From assembly GCA_030737835.1 (NCBI GenBank), contig CM060847.1, positions 17,631,979 through 17,695,978 on the forward strand: a stretch of DNA of 64,000 nucleotides. Reading direction: 5' to 3'. The translations under genes were made by a program, and so were the position numbers. Positions 1 to 13,056 of the stretch are shown here, piece after piece; position 1 is the stretch's first letter; every line of letters begins with the position of its first letter. The stretch comes from Acorus gramineus (lineage: Eukaryota; Streptophyta; Magnoliopsida; Acorales; Acoraceae). The notes beneath the pieces were generated by a model. The model was given only the letters and a program-made list of their open reading frames with translations. It ran no database searches and was not told the origin of the DNA.

Positions 1-179
1 TAGAGATATCCATATTCCACTTTAGCGATCCAAGATCACTTATTGCACATAATAATTTATACACATGATATTTCTATGTACATAGACATAAGCCTGCATT
101 GCGTACAACATATATGTCAAATCTTATACATCTTCAGCAGTGTCTGGCTTTAAACAGTTGATTCGGACGAACCCCATTT

Positions 180-985
180 CATAATTTATTATTGTCACAT
201 TAGGTAGGTCTGTGATTATGCCTTATAGCATTATTGATGATGCTCTTAAATGGACTAAAAAAATTACATTCACATTCTTCCAATCAATTATGGCATTAGT
301 TAATTCTATTTTATCGATTTGTCACCATGTGGGTCTATGATTATGCCTTCAGCATTATTAATGATGCTTTTAAATGGATTAGAAAATGACGTTCACAGTC
401 TTCCAATCAATTATGGTGTTAGGTGGGTCTTTGTTGATTCTATTTTATCGAATTGTCACGCATGGGTCTATGATTATGCCCTCAGCATTATTGATGATGC
501 TCTTAAATGGATTAGAAAATGACGTTCACAGTCTTCCAATCAATTATGGTGTTAGGTGGGTCTTTGTTGATTCTATTTTATCGAATTGTCACGTGTGGGT
601 CTATGATTATGCCCTCAGCATTATTGATGATGCTCTTAAATGGATTAGAAAATGACGTTCACAGTCTTCCAATCAATTATGGTGTTAGGTGGGTCTTTGT
701 TAATTCTATTTTATCGAATTGTCACGTGTGGGTCTATGATTATGCCCTCAGCATTATTGATGATGCTCTTAAATGGATTAGAAAATGACGTTCACAGTCT
801 TCCAATCAATTATGGTGTTAAGCGGGTCTTTGTTAATTCTATTTTATCGAATTGTCACGTGTGGGTCTATGATTATGCCCTCAGCATTATTGATGATGCT
901 CTTAAATGGATTAGAAAATGACGTTCATAGTCTTCCAATCAATTACGGTGTTAGGTGGGTCTTTGTTAATTCTATTTTATCTAAT
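180..985. repeat. 133-bp tandem repeat (minisatellite), about six copies
   Basis: A unit beginning GTCTATGATTATGCC recurs at 333, 466, 599, 732 and 865, exactly 133 bp apart, with a diverged first copy at 208 (125 bp from the next) and a partial last copy ending near 985. Inner copies differ by only a few bases. Because 133 is not a multiple of three, each unit is read in successive frames and stops at the same TGA, which creates a ladder of overlapping 89-codon open frames. These are a by-product of the repeat and I do not call them genes. Confidence 0.95.
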
Positions 986-1551
986 ATATATAATATATAA
1001 CACTAATTAAAGTGAAGCTCCATTGGCTCTGCTTTCACTTTCACTAGTAATAAAATAATAAAATAATGGTTTAAAGATATACACATTTCTGATAAATATA
1101 CGTGCATTCTTTTGTAAGTTTTTGTTAAAGTTAGGACAAACATTCGTGTCCACCAAAATTCAAAAACATAGTATGTAGATATTTACTCTGGCTCAACTTA
1201 CACTAATAACTCCAATTCAGATAATGAAATTAATGAACTACCCCTAATTTTGAAGAGAAATATAAATTAATGGTAAGGAGAAATTTGGTCTTTTATAGAT
1301 ACTAATATGTCATTATTTGTTAAGAAAATGTTAGAGACAGTCCTGCAGACAGTCATACGAACAATCCCCACGTTTTTATTTTTCAAAAATAGTAAATATC
1401 ACCTACTGAGGTACATATTTTGATGAAAAATATATATCGTTCTATTTAAATTGAATGAACTCTTTTTCAACAAATACAAAAAAAAATTATCGATGTATAT
1501 ACCTCATCCAAGGAGATTATACCTCACATGTGGCTAATAAGATATATGAGA

Positions 1552-1892
1552 GTGTATTTGGGGAAGGTATATGATTGCGTGTAACATCGCTCTATTATTT
1601 TTATAGGGAGTATAAGGTGTGGATAATGATTTTTAAAAGGTGAAAAAATGATGACAATTGATTTTACAGTTCATTTATAAGAGGTAATGACAGTTGATTT
1701 GACAGTATGCCCACATATTCAAATAGGTTGAATTACCTAGAATAACTTAATTCTAGGGATTGGCTGTAATCTATATACCGGTTTATTCTAACATTCATAT
1801 TCTCATTTATTTCAACATTTATAACACTCATTTTGAAGCGATTCCACCTTATCCCCATGCATTTATTCTACTTTTATTCCCCATCCAAATGA
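1552..1892. mobile_element. MITE-like element, CCCCGTTTGG-type family (diverged)
   Basis: The ends are imperfect inverted repeats (GTGTATTTGGGGAA at the left, TTCCCCATCCAAATGAGGG at the right). Internally, the block TTATAAGAGGTAATGACAG followed by TTGATTTGACAGT (about 1676-1706), and the following ACCTAGAATAAC block, match 55650-55710 within the better-preserved element at 55420-55879. That shared block is why I regard this as a dispersed family and not a chance inverted repeat. No target duplication was confirmed. Confidence 0.4.
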
Positions 1893-2008
1893 GGGTTAAA
1901 TGAATTAGTGGAATGTCATTACCATAGAGCTTGGAATTTGGTAGAATGAAGTAAGATTATACATAATATAGTTATCGGTGATTGTGGAGTAAAAGCTGGC
2001 ACTCATTT

Positions 2009-2240
2009 TGGTGCGTTTGGCACCAACATTTTTAGAGATTTTAACTTTTTAAAAAGTCAAAAGCTGTTATCAAACAGGTCAGCTTATATGTATCATCAAA
2101 ATTATATTTTGTTAAAAGACTGTGTCTCAAAATTTATGTTTTATAAAACAGTCATCATTATTATATCCTCAAAAGGTGTGTATAAAACAGCTAAAAATTA
2201 AAAACAACTTTTCAAATTAACTGTGCTTCCAAATGCACCC
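2009..2240. mobile_element. Small MITE-like element with TGGTGCGTTTGG termini
   Basis: The left end TGGTGCGTTTGG is matched by the reverse complement of the right end CCAAATGCACCC with two mismatches, bounding 232 bp of AT-rich non-coding DNA. The short G/C-rich termini around an AT-rich core resemble hAT-type MITEs. No target-site duplication is evident, so this is a candidate only. Confidence 0.35.
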
Positions 2241-2701
2241 TTAAACTAGTTTTGTCTTCTTGAGATATAATGAATAATATGCTTTTGTTTTTTGGTTGCA
2301 TCCGTGATTGTGCATTCGCAAGATTTGATTTATTTTTTTTATTTTTATTTTTTTACATAAGCAAATCTTGTCACGCTGGTTTCTTAAATTTGGGGTGTGG
2401 TGTAACCGGGAACGGGAGAGAATGGAATGATCGAATAAGGGAAGAAAAAAAAAAATAGGGGCGGTATTGGTATCAAGGTCTCTGGAATTACGTTATTCTA
2501 CCTAATATATTCTATTGTTCATCACTATTATATTGAAGTTAGTTTTTCACCTTCAATAAATTTATATTCACAACTCTTTTACATTTTATTCACAATTTAT
2601 TCTTGATAGACCAAACAACAAACACTTAATATTATGTTTCCCAACATGTAAAAATAAAAATATAGTCAAACATAAAATGATTTGTTCTATTGTTTTAGTT
2701 A

Positions 2702-3346
2702 TAAGGCCATCTCCAGTCTTTACTCAAACATATACCCAAATTTCACTTAAAATTTGAATAGAAACTTGATTTGATATGATGTGTCTCCAACCATCATTTT
2801 GTGTTTTACTCAAATCTTTTAAAAAATTCACATTTTCTTCTAGTTATTTCTTATAAACATTTTGAAAGTGTTTTTCTCAAAAAAATTTACTACTCAATTT
2901 TTCTTTCCTTCAAGATATTCAAATTTAAAAATTATAATCATCCAATTTTTTGAAAAAAAAAATACATATTTTTTATTGAAATAAAAATAAAAAGTTAAAA
3001 AAAAAGATAAAGATTTAAGAAAGAAAACATTTTTTTTTTGTATTTTTTGGTTTCAAGATAGTATGAAAATTTTGGAGAGTAAGAAGGCATCTAATATAAT
3101 TCAACTAAAGGTGGAGTTGAAAGAAAAAATAATGTCACATTGAAAGAAAATGTGGAGATAAAGAAAAAAAAAAAAAAAAATTTGAAAATTTGGATAAAGT
3201 TTGAGTCCAACTTGATTTGGGTAAATATTTAAGTAAAAACTTAATTTGGTATGAGTATGGGTAAATGATTGGAGAGAGTTTCTGGTGACTTTTACTCAAA
3301 TTTAAATTTGAATAAAAATTTTGATATAGGATTGAAGATGCTCTTA
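2702..3346. mobile_element. MITE-like element with TAAGGCCATCTCCAG termini
   Basis: The left terminus TAAGGCCATCTCCAGTC and the reverse complement of the right terminus (TAAGAGCATCTTCAATCC) form an inverted repeat. Matching subterminal blocks (left: TTTACTCAAACATATACCC; right arm inverted: similar TTTACTCAAA/TTTACCCAT stretches) extend the symmetry inward for over 100 bp. The flanks read TAA and TTA, so a Tourist/PIF-type TWA duplication is possible but not exact. The minus-strand open frame across it (3135-3371) is fortuitous. Confidence 0.5.
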
Positions 3347-4014
3347 ATAGCTTATATCTATATCCAAACATATGTGAACAAAATAACTTTTAATTTATCA
3401 AAAAGGTAAAGAGAGCTAGTTTCTCGGAAGGTGAGAAAGAGAATAAGATCTGCCTCTCAAGATTTGTTCCCTTGTTTCCCCTTCATGTGCGTTTGATTTA
3501 TTAGTGCTCTGGCCACCTATTTTTATGTCTTCTATGCTCGTTGTCTCTCTTCTGGGTTGAGGGTGATGAAAGTTGAGATCGGCTCCACATATACTCAGGT
3601 TGGTCCAGATCTACCCAAATTCTTCTGCCATTTAATCTTCTTGTGTTTTATTTTTATAAACTTGATCCGACCGCTATATACTCAGGTTGGTCCGACCGCT
3701 AGATCAGATGGACTTTTTTTTGTAGAAACCTCCGGTAAAAAATCAAAAATCTAATGTAAAGTGTGTACACATGGGTTCAAAACATTTCTAATCCTCCGGT
3801 CTAATATAAACTGAGAGACTCCAGTCAACATGTAATGCCAAGCATGGAAGGTGAAACTATAACGTCCGTTTGGATCTGGTCAATGTTGACCGGTACTATT
3901 TTTTTTTTGTAAATATTTTATTTTTTCTAATGTTTGATTTATGTGTACCATTTTTGCTGATTGTCTTCAGCTAAACAACCGGAAGCTATCTTCTTTGTAT
4001 GGATACAAGCTCTT

Positions 4015-4561
4015 TCCCCGTTTGAGGTGGAGCATAAGTCAAGAATTGAGAAGAATACATAAGAATAAACCTAAAAAATTATTTATTTTGTAAGAATAAA
4101 CTTTGATAGCTATGTCTGGATAAACTAGGATAATGCGTAATAATTATTCTCAGAAAATATTATAATTGTTTATCAGAGCTTATCTATGTTAATGGATAAA
4201 AATACCATTTTTAGTCATTTTAAAAAATTTATCTCACCTGGCACTCTCTGCATACATTCCAAAAACTGTCACATCTATCATATTACACACACATCTCTCA
4301 CACTTATTCCTAAACACAAATAATTTATGCAGGGGTATAGTTGTCATTTAAAAAATCATAAACTTTTATCTATCTTTGATCTACCACTTATCATTACTTT
4401 ATCCATGGTGAACTAAACAACAAAAATATCATTTTTACGTTTTTCAATGAGAATAACAAAAAAAAAAATCAATTAAAAATTTACTTATTCAGTATGGATT
4501 GTTATCTATCCCAGTGTAACTATCAGAAACGAATAATCCTATGTCACACCCCAAACGGGGA
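4015..4561. mobile_element. MITE-like element with TCCCCGTTTG termini
   Basis: The left end TCCCCGTTTGAGGTG pairs with the reverse complement of the right end, TCCCCGTTTGGGGTG. The similarity continues for roughly 22 bp (both followed by a CATA stretch). The core is AT-rich and non-coding. The termini match those of the element at 55420-55879, so they probably belong to one family. No clear target duplication. Confidence 0.5.
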
Positions 4562-4923
4562 TTCATGTTTGGTAAAGTTTTGAGCAAAACTTTATATCAA
4601 CATCAAAGATTACTAAAATATCCATATTGTTCTATTCACTTGCTGTAAAAACCCATCACAAAAACCATGATCTCGTTCAAAAAGATGTTTATTCAACCAT
4701 TCCCATTCAAAACCGAACTACAATGTGACAGGCTCCTTCCTTTTACAACCATGGTTTTTTGGAATGAAAAAAAAAATCAAACAAAAAGGGTCAATAAATA
4801 GCATATAATCCATTTTCGAAACAAGTATGATAATTATTACCTTTAAATCACAAAGAAAATTGGGTATACTATGAGGAAATCAAAGGGGATGAACATGTTA
4901 CGGTTTTTAGTTTCTGTTGGCTT

Positions 4924-4950
4924 GAGAGAGAGAGAGAGAGAGAGAGAGAG
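4924..4950. repeat. (GA)n microsatellite
   Basis: An uninterrupted GA dinucleotide run of about 27 bp. It causes the RERERER stretch in an otherwise meaningless open frame. Confidence 0.95.
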
Positions 4951-7900
4951 GTGCAATATGTCTGTGTCATTTTTTTATTTGGACAGGGGCAATGAAGTCT
5001 TTTTACAGGTATCAAAAAACGCTTTTTGTAGGGGTCTTTTCTGTTGGTTTGAGAGAGGGAGGGGGTATTATGAAAACTGTAGTTGTTATTTCATTTATTT
5101 ATTTACTTTTTTTCCTTAAGAAAGCTACATTTAACAAGAGCATATCCATTAACTATCAAAACTCACTAAACGTACAGGGATTGGATCCTCTAGTTATTTT
5201 TTTTATTTATATCTTACTTGATTTTAATTATCAGATTGTCACATCATCACATTAAAATTAAATGATTATAAATATATCAAATCATGAATGAATAGATGAA
5301 TAAATTCATTTTATTTGATGAATTTATGATCGTCTGATTGATCAAAACACAAAACAAGTATAGAAAAACAAGTAGAAGATCTAAACCCACATATTATAGG
5401 CCTGAGACTCGTGTAATATTTGCATACCATCCTGACTATTGTCATGTACGTATGGTTTCAATAAGCGACGAATATTCTCGTTGATAAAAAAAATCAGTTT
5501 GTTTTAGACACTGTGCCTTGGGTCCTCGAACATGGCAGCGATCCATCTAATATAATCGAAGTCAAAATTACAATTTTGTCCTTCAAATAAAAACACACTT
5601 GTGTAAAATAATAAATGAAAAATTAATATAGCCAACTAGAAACTTATGAAAATCTAAAAAAAAATAATGTGAAATCAATAAATCCCATCATGTCCTTATC
5701 TAATTAGATAATATTTATTTTAGTCTTTACCACAATCGAAACTAATCAGATATGTGGTTAACTCTAACCGTGCATGATAAATTATTGTAATTTCCTTTAA
5801 AAATTTGCTTTCTTGGGAAAAAAATTGACATTACTCCGTGAAAACTTATGAAAATCAGAAAAGGTTTCTACAAATCAAGAAACCCCTTACAGATTTATTA
5901 AAATCCTTTATGATCCTAAACAATTATTTCTTCTCCTAATCTTATATTAATATTTAAATAGATAATATATTTTATAAATTTTATATAAAATCAGATTCTC
6001 TAATAATTTAATTAAAATTAATTAAAAAGAATTTATATTACATATTCATCAAATCTAATTAAATTTAAACAAATTTATAGTTTTAATGTACATATAAATA
6101 ACTTGTTAAATAGGATTTCAAAATATGTTTTTACAATGAAAATACATAATTTTCTAACTGTCGGAGGTTTCTCATTAGAGGTGATAAGGGCGTTCTCGAT
6201 ATTTCTACGTTTAAATGGTGTTTCGGTCATAAAAGGAACTGATTTATATTTTAATAATTTTTCAAGGACTTATTTGAATAGGTTTTCAGATATTTCATTA
6301 ACTAAAATGGAATATTATTGGAATATGCTCCTTTCATTAACAAAATTTTAACTTGTGTACTAAAATAAATAATTAGGACAAGACATAAGGACTTAAGGAG
6401 ATTTACTGATTTTACGTGGATCTTTTTTTATTTTCATAAATTTTAAGAGAGTTATTTCAATTTATTGCAAATAATAATTTCCTTTACATGTGTTGACCAT
6501 GTAATCTACTTATCAGAGTAATCTTACATGGCAGGTCCAAGACTCATAAGAGCCTTAGCTTCATATGTTGTTCACCTTTGAGTTGTTGGGAGAGACACCA
6601 TGATTGGATCCACTCTCAGGTAATTTCAAAGGGCGCGGCTATCCCACTGAAGGATTCCCTTAACCCACTATCGGAAAAAAAAAAAACAGTGTTTTTCTGT
6701 TCCCACCGATCCTACTAGATCGACCAAACTTACTTGTCACTTTAGATTTTATTATCATCCTATGCATTTCATAAGAAAAGATCACAATTCATTTTTTTTA
6801 TTGTCTTCTGACGAGCTCAACTACCTATCAATTTGCTTGCAAAAAAAACATTTTAAAAATAGGGTTTATAAATTAAGGTTTATTTGGAAACACGGGATTG
6901 GTTAACACAATAAATGCAGATATTACAGTTAAGGATAAATGGGGAAATTCAACCTTGCCACTTTATGGGGCTTGAAAAGGGGCCTATCAGTTAGGGCCTA
7001 AAAATCATTATTGTTTCTAGTCTTCAATACAATGTAACGACCCTTTTGAATTGTTCAACGTTGTATTCAAATCGGTTTCATTCATTAGAACAACGGTTAA
7101 AATTCGTAAATCAATTTTATTGTGATGAGCCATAGAAATTTAAGGTATGGAGTGCATTGTCATATGTGTTGTGCCTATATATACATGGGTCTCATGGCCT
7201 GTGTAGAATAATCACTCGGAGAAATAAATCTCTATAATGTAGTGGTTTTCAACCAACATTGCCAATCCCACTATATTCAGTTCCTATATAGGCTTCACGA
7301 AAATCCTCATCTCATCTCTTCTCCAGGTTCTAGTTCCTCAATACTTTGTTTAGTTGTTTGATTCTATTCTTTGTTTGGGCAAATAAAAAAATCATAGTCC
7401 GTTCACCGTTGTTTTTTCATAGCTCACATCCTAGAGAAACAAATATCACACTGGTTTTATCTCTCGATAATAGGAGCCAGTCAACCATGTGTATAAGGAG
7501 GCTTTATTCACTGAGAACATATCCTAGCTAGTTTGCTTTCACTACAAATTTCTCCTCTTATTGATGCATATTATTATTTAATGCATGCAATATATTTTCT
7601 TTTATATATAGTTGAGTTGATTATTGTGTACTTAATACGTTTATCTAAAAGAAGTTGTATATTGCCTAAATTTTTATACATCTCGCATAACAATATCAAT
7701 AAGTTACACAAATTCTTGTATTTGACATTTCATTCATGCTCAATTTTGAATGGAAAAAAGAAAATAATTTTGTTGGAGATGAAAAATAAAAAAAAATGCT
7801 GGAAGACTTTCTTTGTGGTTTTGATTAAATCATAGGATATATTAAATCTGTAAGTCTGTATGGATATTTGGAATTATCTGTTCTCATTTATCACCAAAAC

Positions 7901-8020
7901 TTGTTGTTTGTTTGAATATTTTATAAGTAGATAATTTTTTACTGGTTTCTTAAAGTATAATATATAAGTCAAAATTGGACATTTGATTTTCTTATCATCG
8001 TTTGTAGGCTGGTCATAAGT

Positions 8021-8245
8021 AGCGTTTGATAACGGGATTGTAAAACTGTTTTTCTGCAATCGTTAGGTTTAAAACTGAATCTGCAAGAACCTGCCTCCCC
8101 CCAGCTTTTTCCAATCGCAATTTTTGGGTACTATTAGCATAAAATCTGTTTATAGGAAGCTGCGATTGTAAAACTGTTTGGTTGCACGATTACAGAATTA
8201 GCTTCCTACAAACGCAAAAGTTGTCCAATTGTAGAACCAAACGCT
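8021..8245. mobile_element. Short MITE-like element with AGCGTTTG termini
   Basis: AGCGTTTG at the left and CAAACGCT at the right are perfect inverted termini of a 225-bp AT-rich segment. Subterminal sequence is also partly symmetric, and GTAAAACTGTTT occurs twice inside (about 8039 and 8167). An 8-bp target duplication is not evident, so the assignment is tentative. Confidence 0.4.
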
Positions 8246-8495
8246 GTCTGTTACATGTATGAGCTTTATTCAGAGCAAACAAATCATTTTTATAACCCAT
8301 TGCAATGTTCACAATGCGTTTTTTTTTTAAATAAAAAAATTTGTTTATCTCATGCTATATTGTTCATTAGTTGCATGGGAGGTTAGTAGTTAGATTAAAG
8401 CTTAATGATATGGATTCATTCTTTTACCACATAGTACCTTCAATTGATAACACTGTTTATTAACTATTACTTTTTTATTATGAATCTCTCTCGGC

Positions 8496-9132
8496 TGTGA
8501 AATTTTAAAATGAACTTTATTATTTATCTATTTATTTATATTAACCTTTTATATTGAGGAATGTAGCGAGGCAACTTTGTATTTTGTGTGGGGCACCAAT
8601 GACTTACTTGCACAAGTATTCACCATCACCTATCTCTTACATTTTCCACTACCAACCACCCTATTAATTCATCACTTCCCAAGTTTTTGACTTGCCATAT
8701 CACCCACCATTTACCCATGTATTGAAAACCATAAACCCTTATTATCTATGCATTGGTAAACCACTTTGACTACCCTTTTTTCATAAACCTCCATTTACCC
8801 ATATTATGGTACTCTACACTAGATGTCATGAATCCAACTACCCACAACCCATTTTCCATACTACTTTGCCTATAAAAGAATACCCTCTCCACCATTTCAA
8901 CTCAACTCAATCTAACTCACTCCACAAAATCTCAACGCCACCTAAAACATTCACTTGTGCAAGCTTGTCTCTAATAGCCCAATTTTGAATATAAGCTTGA
9001 CTCTTTTAGTGAATATCAAATTGTCAATTTTTCCTCATCTTTGAATTGTTTATTCTTCTTCTATTTTCGATTGTGAGTCTTGGGCTAGTATGACCTTGGT
9101 TGCACTATTCGAGAGCCTCGTGTCTCTCTACA
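8496..9132 (+). repeat. 5' LTR of copia element 1
   Basis: Starts TGTGAAATTTTAAAATG and ends CTCTCTACA, directly followed by the primer-binding site. It aligns along its whole length with 13057-13691. A TATA-like CTATAAAAGA near 8871 is placed suitably for the element's promoter and is conserved in the other LTR near 13430. Confidence 0.95.
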
Positions 9133-9144
9133 TGGTATCAGAGC
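9133..9144 (+). other. Primer-binding site (initiator tRNA-Met) of copia element 1
   Basis: TGGTATCAGAGC follows the LTR with no spacer. It is the standard plant copia primer-binding site, complementary to the 3' end of initiator methionine tRNA, which primes minus-strand DNA synthesis. Confidence 0.9.
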
Positions 9145-9211
9145 TACAAGGGTTGTAGTTTGGTGCTTTTCAAGATTCCCTTGGTGAAGAATTTTGTTCA
9201 GAGCTTCGAAG

Positions 9212-12200
9212 ATGGATTCGGGAGGTCGTATTGGCGGACTTGGCTTTGTGGTGCTTTCACAAACCAACTACAAGAGGTGGAAGTCGTGTATGGAGTCCTA
9301 CCTTCTTGGTGAGGACTTGTGGGAGGTTGTTGGTGACAAGGAGGCCCCAAAGAATACGTCGGAGAACACTAATGCATTGAAGAAGTGGAAGACTTCTCAT
9401 GCAAAGGTGAAGTTCATATTGAAGAGATCAGTTTTTGAAGAATTGTTCGAGCACATCATATATTGCACATCGGCGTGCAATATATGGTAAACCCTTCATG
9501 GGTTGTTCAACAAGAAAAACATTGCTCGATTACAATTGTTGGAGAATGAGTTGGTGAACTCTTCTCAAGGCGATCTCGCTATCTCTCAATTCTTCTTGAA
9601 GATCAAAAATCTTTGTTCAGAGATCTCTACTCTTCACCCAGACGAGCCTATCTTGGAGGCGCGGTTGAAGTAGCACATCGTTCGTGGGCTCAAGAAGGAG
9701 TACATTCCCTATGTCACTTCTATTCAAGGGTGGGAGGTTCAGCCATCCTTAGTGGAGTTTGAGAACCTTCTTGCTTCATAAGAGTCTCTAGCTCAACAAA
9801 TGACAAGGTGTTCTACTTCTGATGGTGACAGGAATGCCTTGTTTTCTTCCAACAAAAAATCTGGGAAGAAAGGCAAGGAGAAGAAGAAGGACGGTGGAGG
9901 CTCCTCTAGCAAATCAGAGGGGAATCGAAAAGGTGTCAAGTGTTACCGTTGTGGTAAACTTGGACACATTAAGAAGAATTGTCATGTGAAGCTCAATGGT
10001 GGCAATCTTGCTCAAAAAGATGGTGTGGAAGAAGAAGATTGGGGGAATTTCTTCTTGACGGAGGCAACTTCAGTCGACTCCTTGGCCTCCATCAACTTCA
10101 AAGAGGATTGGATCATTGACTCCGGTTGTGGCCATCATCTAACCGGCAATGACTCCAAGTTCTCTTCTCTCCAAGATCATTATGATGGCAATGATCGGAT
10201 TGTCACGGCGGAAAACACTATACACCCGGTGGAGAAGGTCGGGAGCGTCATCCTTGGAGGCAAAGGGGGTGATGACGCCATCACACTTAATAGTGTGTAC
10301 CATGTTCCGGGTGTGAAGAAGAACCTTCTCTCCGTCTCCAATACGGTGGACACGGGCCATTATGTCTTGTTCAGCCACAAGATGTGAAGATTCTTCGAAA
10401 CGTTTCCAAGTTGGAGGGAGACGTTGTCCACACCGGAAATAGGGTAAATGATCTTTCGTCTTCCATTCGATAGGTCCCTTTCTCGGTGCAAGAGTCCTTT
10501 AGAGCTCATCCATAGTAACTTGATGGGGCCTTGTTCTACACCATCTTATTCGGACTCTCTTTATATGCTTTTATTTGTTGATGACTTTTCACGATTCACT
10601 TGGGTGTATTTTGTAAAAAAAAAATCAGATGTTTTCTCAAAGTTTAAGGAGTTCAAGGTGACCATGGAAGGCATGCTCAACAAGAAGATTCGGAGGCTCC
10701 ACATGGACAATGGGGGAGAGTTCACTTCGAATGACTTTACTTCATTTTGTCGTGAGCACGGCATTTAGAGGGAGCTTTCTTGTGCCTATACTCCACAACA
10801 AAATGGCGTGGCGGAGGGGAAGATTCCTCACTTGGTGAAGACGTGCAAGAGTTGGTTGCATGCGAAGAATTTATCCAATGCCTTATGGGCGGAGGGTATG
10901 GCATATGCGACACATGTGATCAATCGGGTGCCTCTTAGCCCGATTAACATGAAGACTCCATATGAGCTCTTGTACGGGGAGAAGCCCAACGTCAAGCATC
11001 TCAAGGTGTTCGGATCCATTTGCTATGTTCATGTGCCTGATGCAAGGAGGTCCAAGTTAGATGCTAAGGCTAAGAAGTGCATCTTCATTGGCTACAATTA
11101 ACGAAAGAAGGGAAATGAATGGATCCCGAAACTCATAAATTCAAAGTTTCAAGGGATGTTGTATTTGATGAGATCACTTCATTTTATGGCCCGAGTATTA
11201 CTGGTCCTAAAGATGTTGGTGCTGTCTCAGACATCAACAGCAAGCCGAAGGCCACCGTTAGCTTGCCGGTCTCTTCTAGTGCTCCTACTCCTTCGGAGGG
11301 ATCTTCTTCTTCGTCGATGGGGGAGCAAAGTGAGAGGGGGAGCTGGATTTCTTCTCTTGATCCGGATGGACAGCGAGAAGAGAATGTGGCAGAGGCTCCA
11401 AGCGGGCCAGCTCTTCGACGATCGGAGAGGAAAATTGTGAAACCCATGCAGTATCGCGATGGGAATTTGGTGAGCACCATTCCTTGTTTACATGCCGGTC
11501 CTATTGATGAACTTGAACCTTCCTCCTTCAGTGAAGCTAAAGGTGTGAAGGAGTGGGAGGACGCCATGGATGAGGAGATGCATGTGCTAATCAAGAATGA
11601 GACTTGGGTCCTTGTTCCAAAACCCAAGGATGTGAAGCTGGTCACTTGCAAGTGGGTGTACAAGACGAAGTGAAAGGCGGATGGAAGTGTTGAGCGTTTC
11701 AAAGCTTGACTTGTGGCTAGGGGTTTCTCTCAAAAATATGGAGAGGACTATAAAGAAACCTTTAGTCCGGTGGCCAAGATGACTTCCGTTCAGGTGGTGA
11801 TTGCTTTGGTGGCTTTGCTTAAATGGAGACCATGGCAACTCGAGGTCAAGAACATCTTTCTGTATGGCGAAATTGACAAGGAGATTTATATGGAACAGCC
11901 CCCAGGATATGTCTCTAACACTCATCCAGAATTTATTTGCAAACTCAAGAAGGCTCTTTATGGGCTAAAGCAAGCACCGAGGGCATGGTATGGTAAAATT
12001 GCGGAGTATTTACAATTTTGTGGATATTGTGCTTCTAACTCTGATTCTAGTCTCTTTGTGAAGAAGCAAGGGTGTCTTCACATGATTGTTCTCTTATTTG
12101 TGGATGACATGATCGTTACGGGCAATGTGGAAGGGGAGGTTGCTAAGCTTCAGTCCGAGCTTTCCATTCGATTCAAGATGAAGAATCTTGGTGAGTTAAG

Positions 12201-13013
12201 CCATTTTCTTGGCATGGAAGTGGAGAAGGTGGACTTTGGGCTCTTCCTTTCTCAAAAGGGCTATGCGAAGAAGATTGTTCAACGGTTTGGGTTGAACCAA
12301 AGCAAACGGTGTTCCACCCTCTCGATTCAAGCATAAAGATTGCTCGTGATGTTGGAAAGTTTCTTCCGGACCCTCGCCCATATCGTGCTCTTGTGGGTAG
12401 TCTCATCTATTTGACTATCACAAGACTTGACATTGCATTCTCTGATGGACTCGTGAGCCGCTACATGCATGAACCGCGGAAACCACATTTGGAGGCGGCA
12501 AAACACATTTTGAAGTATGTGAATTCCACACTTGACTTTAGTCTTCTTTACAAGAAGAAAGTGGAGTTTTCTTTATGTGGATTCACGGATGCCGACTTAG
12601 GTGGTGATTCGGATGATCGGAGGTCTACATCTGGTTATGTTTTTCCATACAGATCAACCGGGGTCTCTTGGTGTAGTAAGAAACAAGATATTGTGTCTAT
12701 TTCTACTACGGAGGCGGAATACAAAGCTGCTACTCTTGCTTGTCAAGAGTGTGTGTGGCTTCGGCGGCTCATCGAGGATGTCCATTCTACCATTCACAAG
12801 CCAACCACTATTCTTGGTGACAACCAAAGTGTTATCAAGCTTGCTACCAATCAGGTTTGTTACGCAAGAACCAAACATATCGAGATCGAGCATCATTTCA
12901 TTCGTGAGAAGGTGCTTGATGGAACGGTAAACGTGGAGGAGGTGCGAAGCAATGATGATCTTGCGGATATCTTCACCAAATCTCTCTCCGAAGGGCCGTT
13001 CGAATTTTTATGA
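9212..13013 (+). pseudogene. gag-pol polyprotein of copia element 1 (many stops)
   Basis: Reading begins at ATG 9212 (MDSGGRIGGL), the gag start. A CCHC zinc knuckle (CYRCGKLGHIKKNC) lies near 9940-9985, then a protease-like DSGCGHHLTG near 10120. The integrase core includes HMDNGGEFTS near 10700. RT includes LLFVDDMIVTG near 12090, the catalytic DD box. RNase H includes TDADLGG near 12590 and ISTTEAEYKA near 12710. Stops or frame breaks lie near 9488, 9672, 9781, 10385, 10766, 11099, 11671, 11708 and 12334, so no functional polyprotein can be made. Several are single-base changes of sense codons (CGA or CAA to TGA or TAA type), in line with methylation-driven C-to-T decay; that cause is inference. 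The final open part ends at 13013, 44 bp before the 3' LTR. Confidence 0.92.
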
Positions 13014-13047
13014 GCCAAACTTGGACTTGTACCCAAAAGTTTACTTT

Positions 13048-13056
13048 AAGGGGGAG
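13048..13056 (+). other. Polypurine tract of copia element 1
   Basis: AAGGGGGAG abuts the TG of the 3' LTR, the expected position for the plus-strand primer. Confidence 0.85.

Larger units (their letters stand above)
986..2701. other. AT-rich intergenic sequence with two MITE-like elements
   Basis: No coding potential is seen: open frames are short, low in complexity and without recognisable motifs. Inverted-repeat elements at 1552-1892 and 2009-2240 are listed separately; the remainder is unremarkable AT-rich DNA. Confidence 0.6.
3347..8020. other. AT-rich intergenic sequence without recognisable genes
   Basis: About 4.7 kb with no supported gene. Open frames are under 105 codons, AT-driven and without motifs. 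It holds one inverted-repeat element (4015-4561), a GA microsatellite (4924-4950) and long A/T tracts. The stretch 7030-7530 has slightly more balanced composition, but I recognise nothing in it. Confidence 0.6.

Noticed and set aside
319-1000. Series of overlapping 67-89 codon open frames
   Set aside because: They arise from a 133-bp tandem repeat read in successive frames and all end at the same TGA; there is no protein signature.
7033-7260. Possible solo LTR (TGTAACGACC ... AACCAACA)
   Set aside because: The flanking 5-bp sequences do not match, and no promoter-like or polyadenylation structure supports it.
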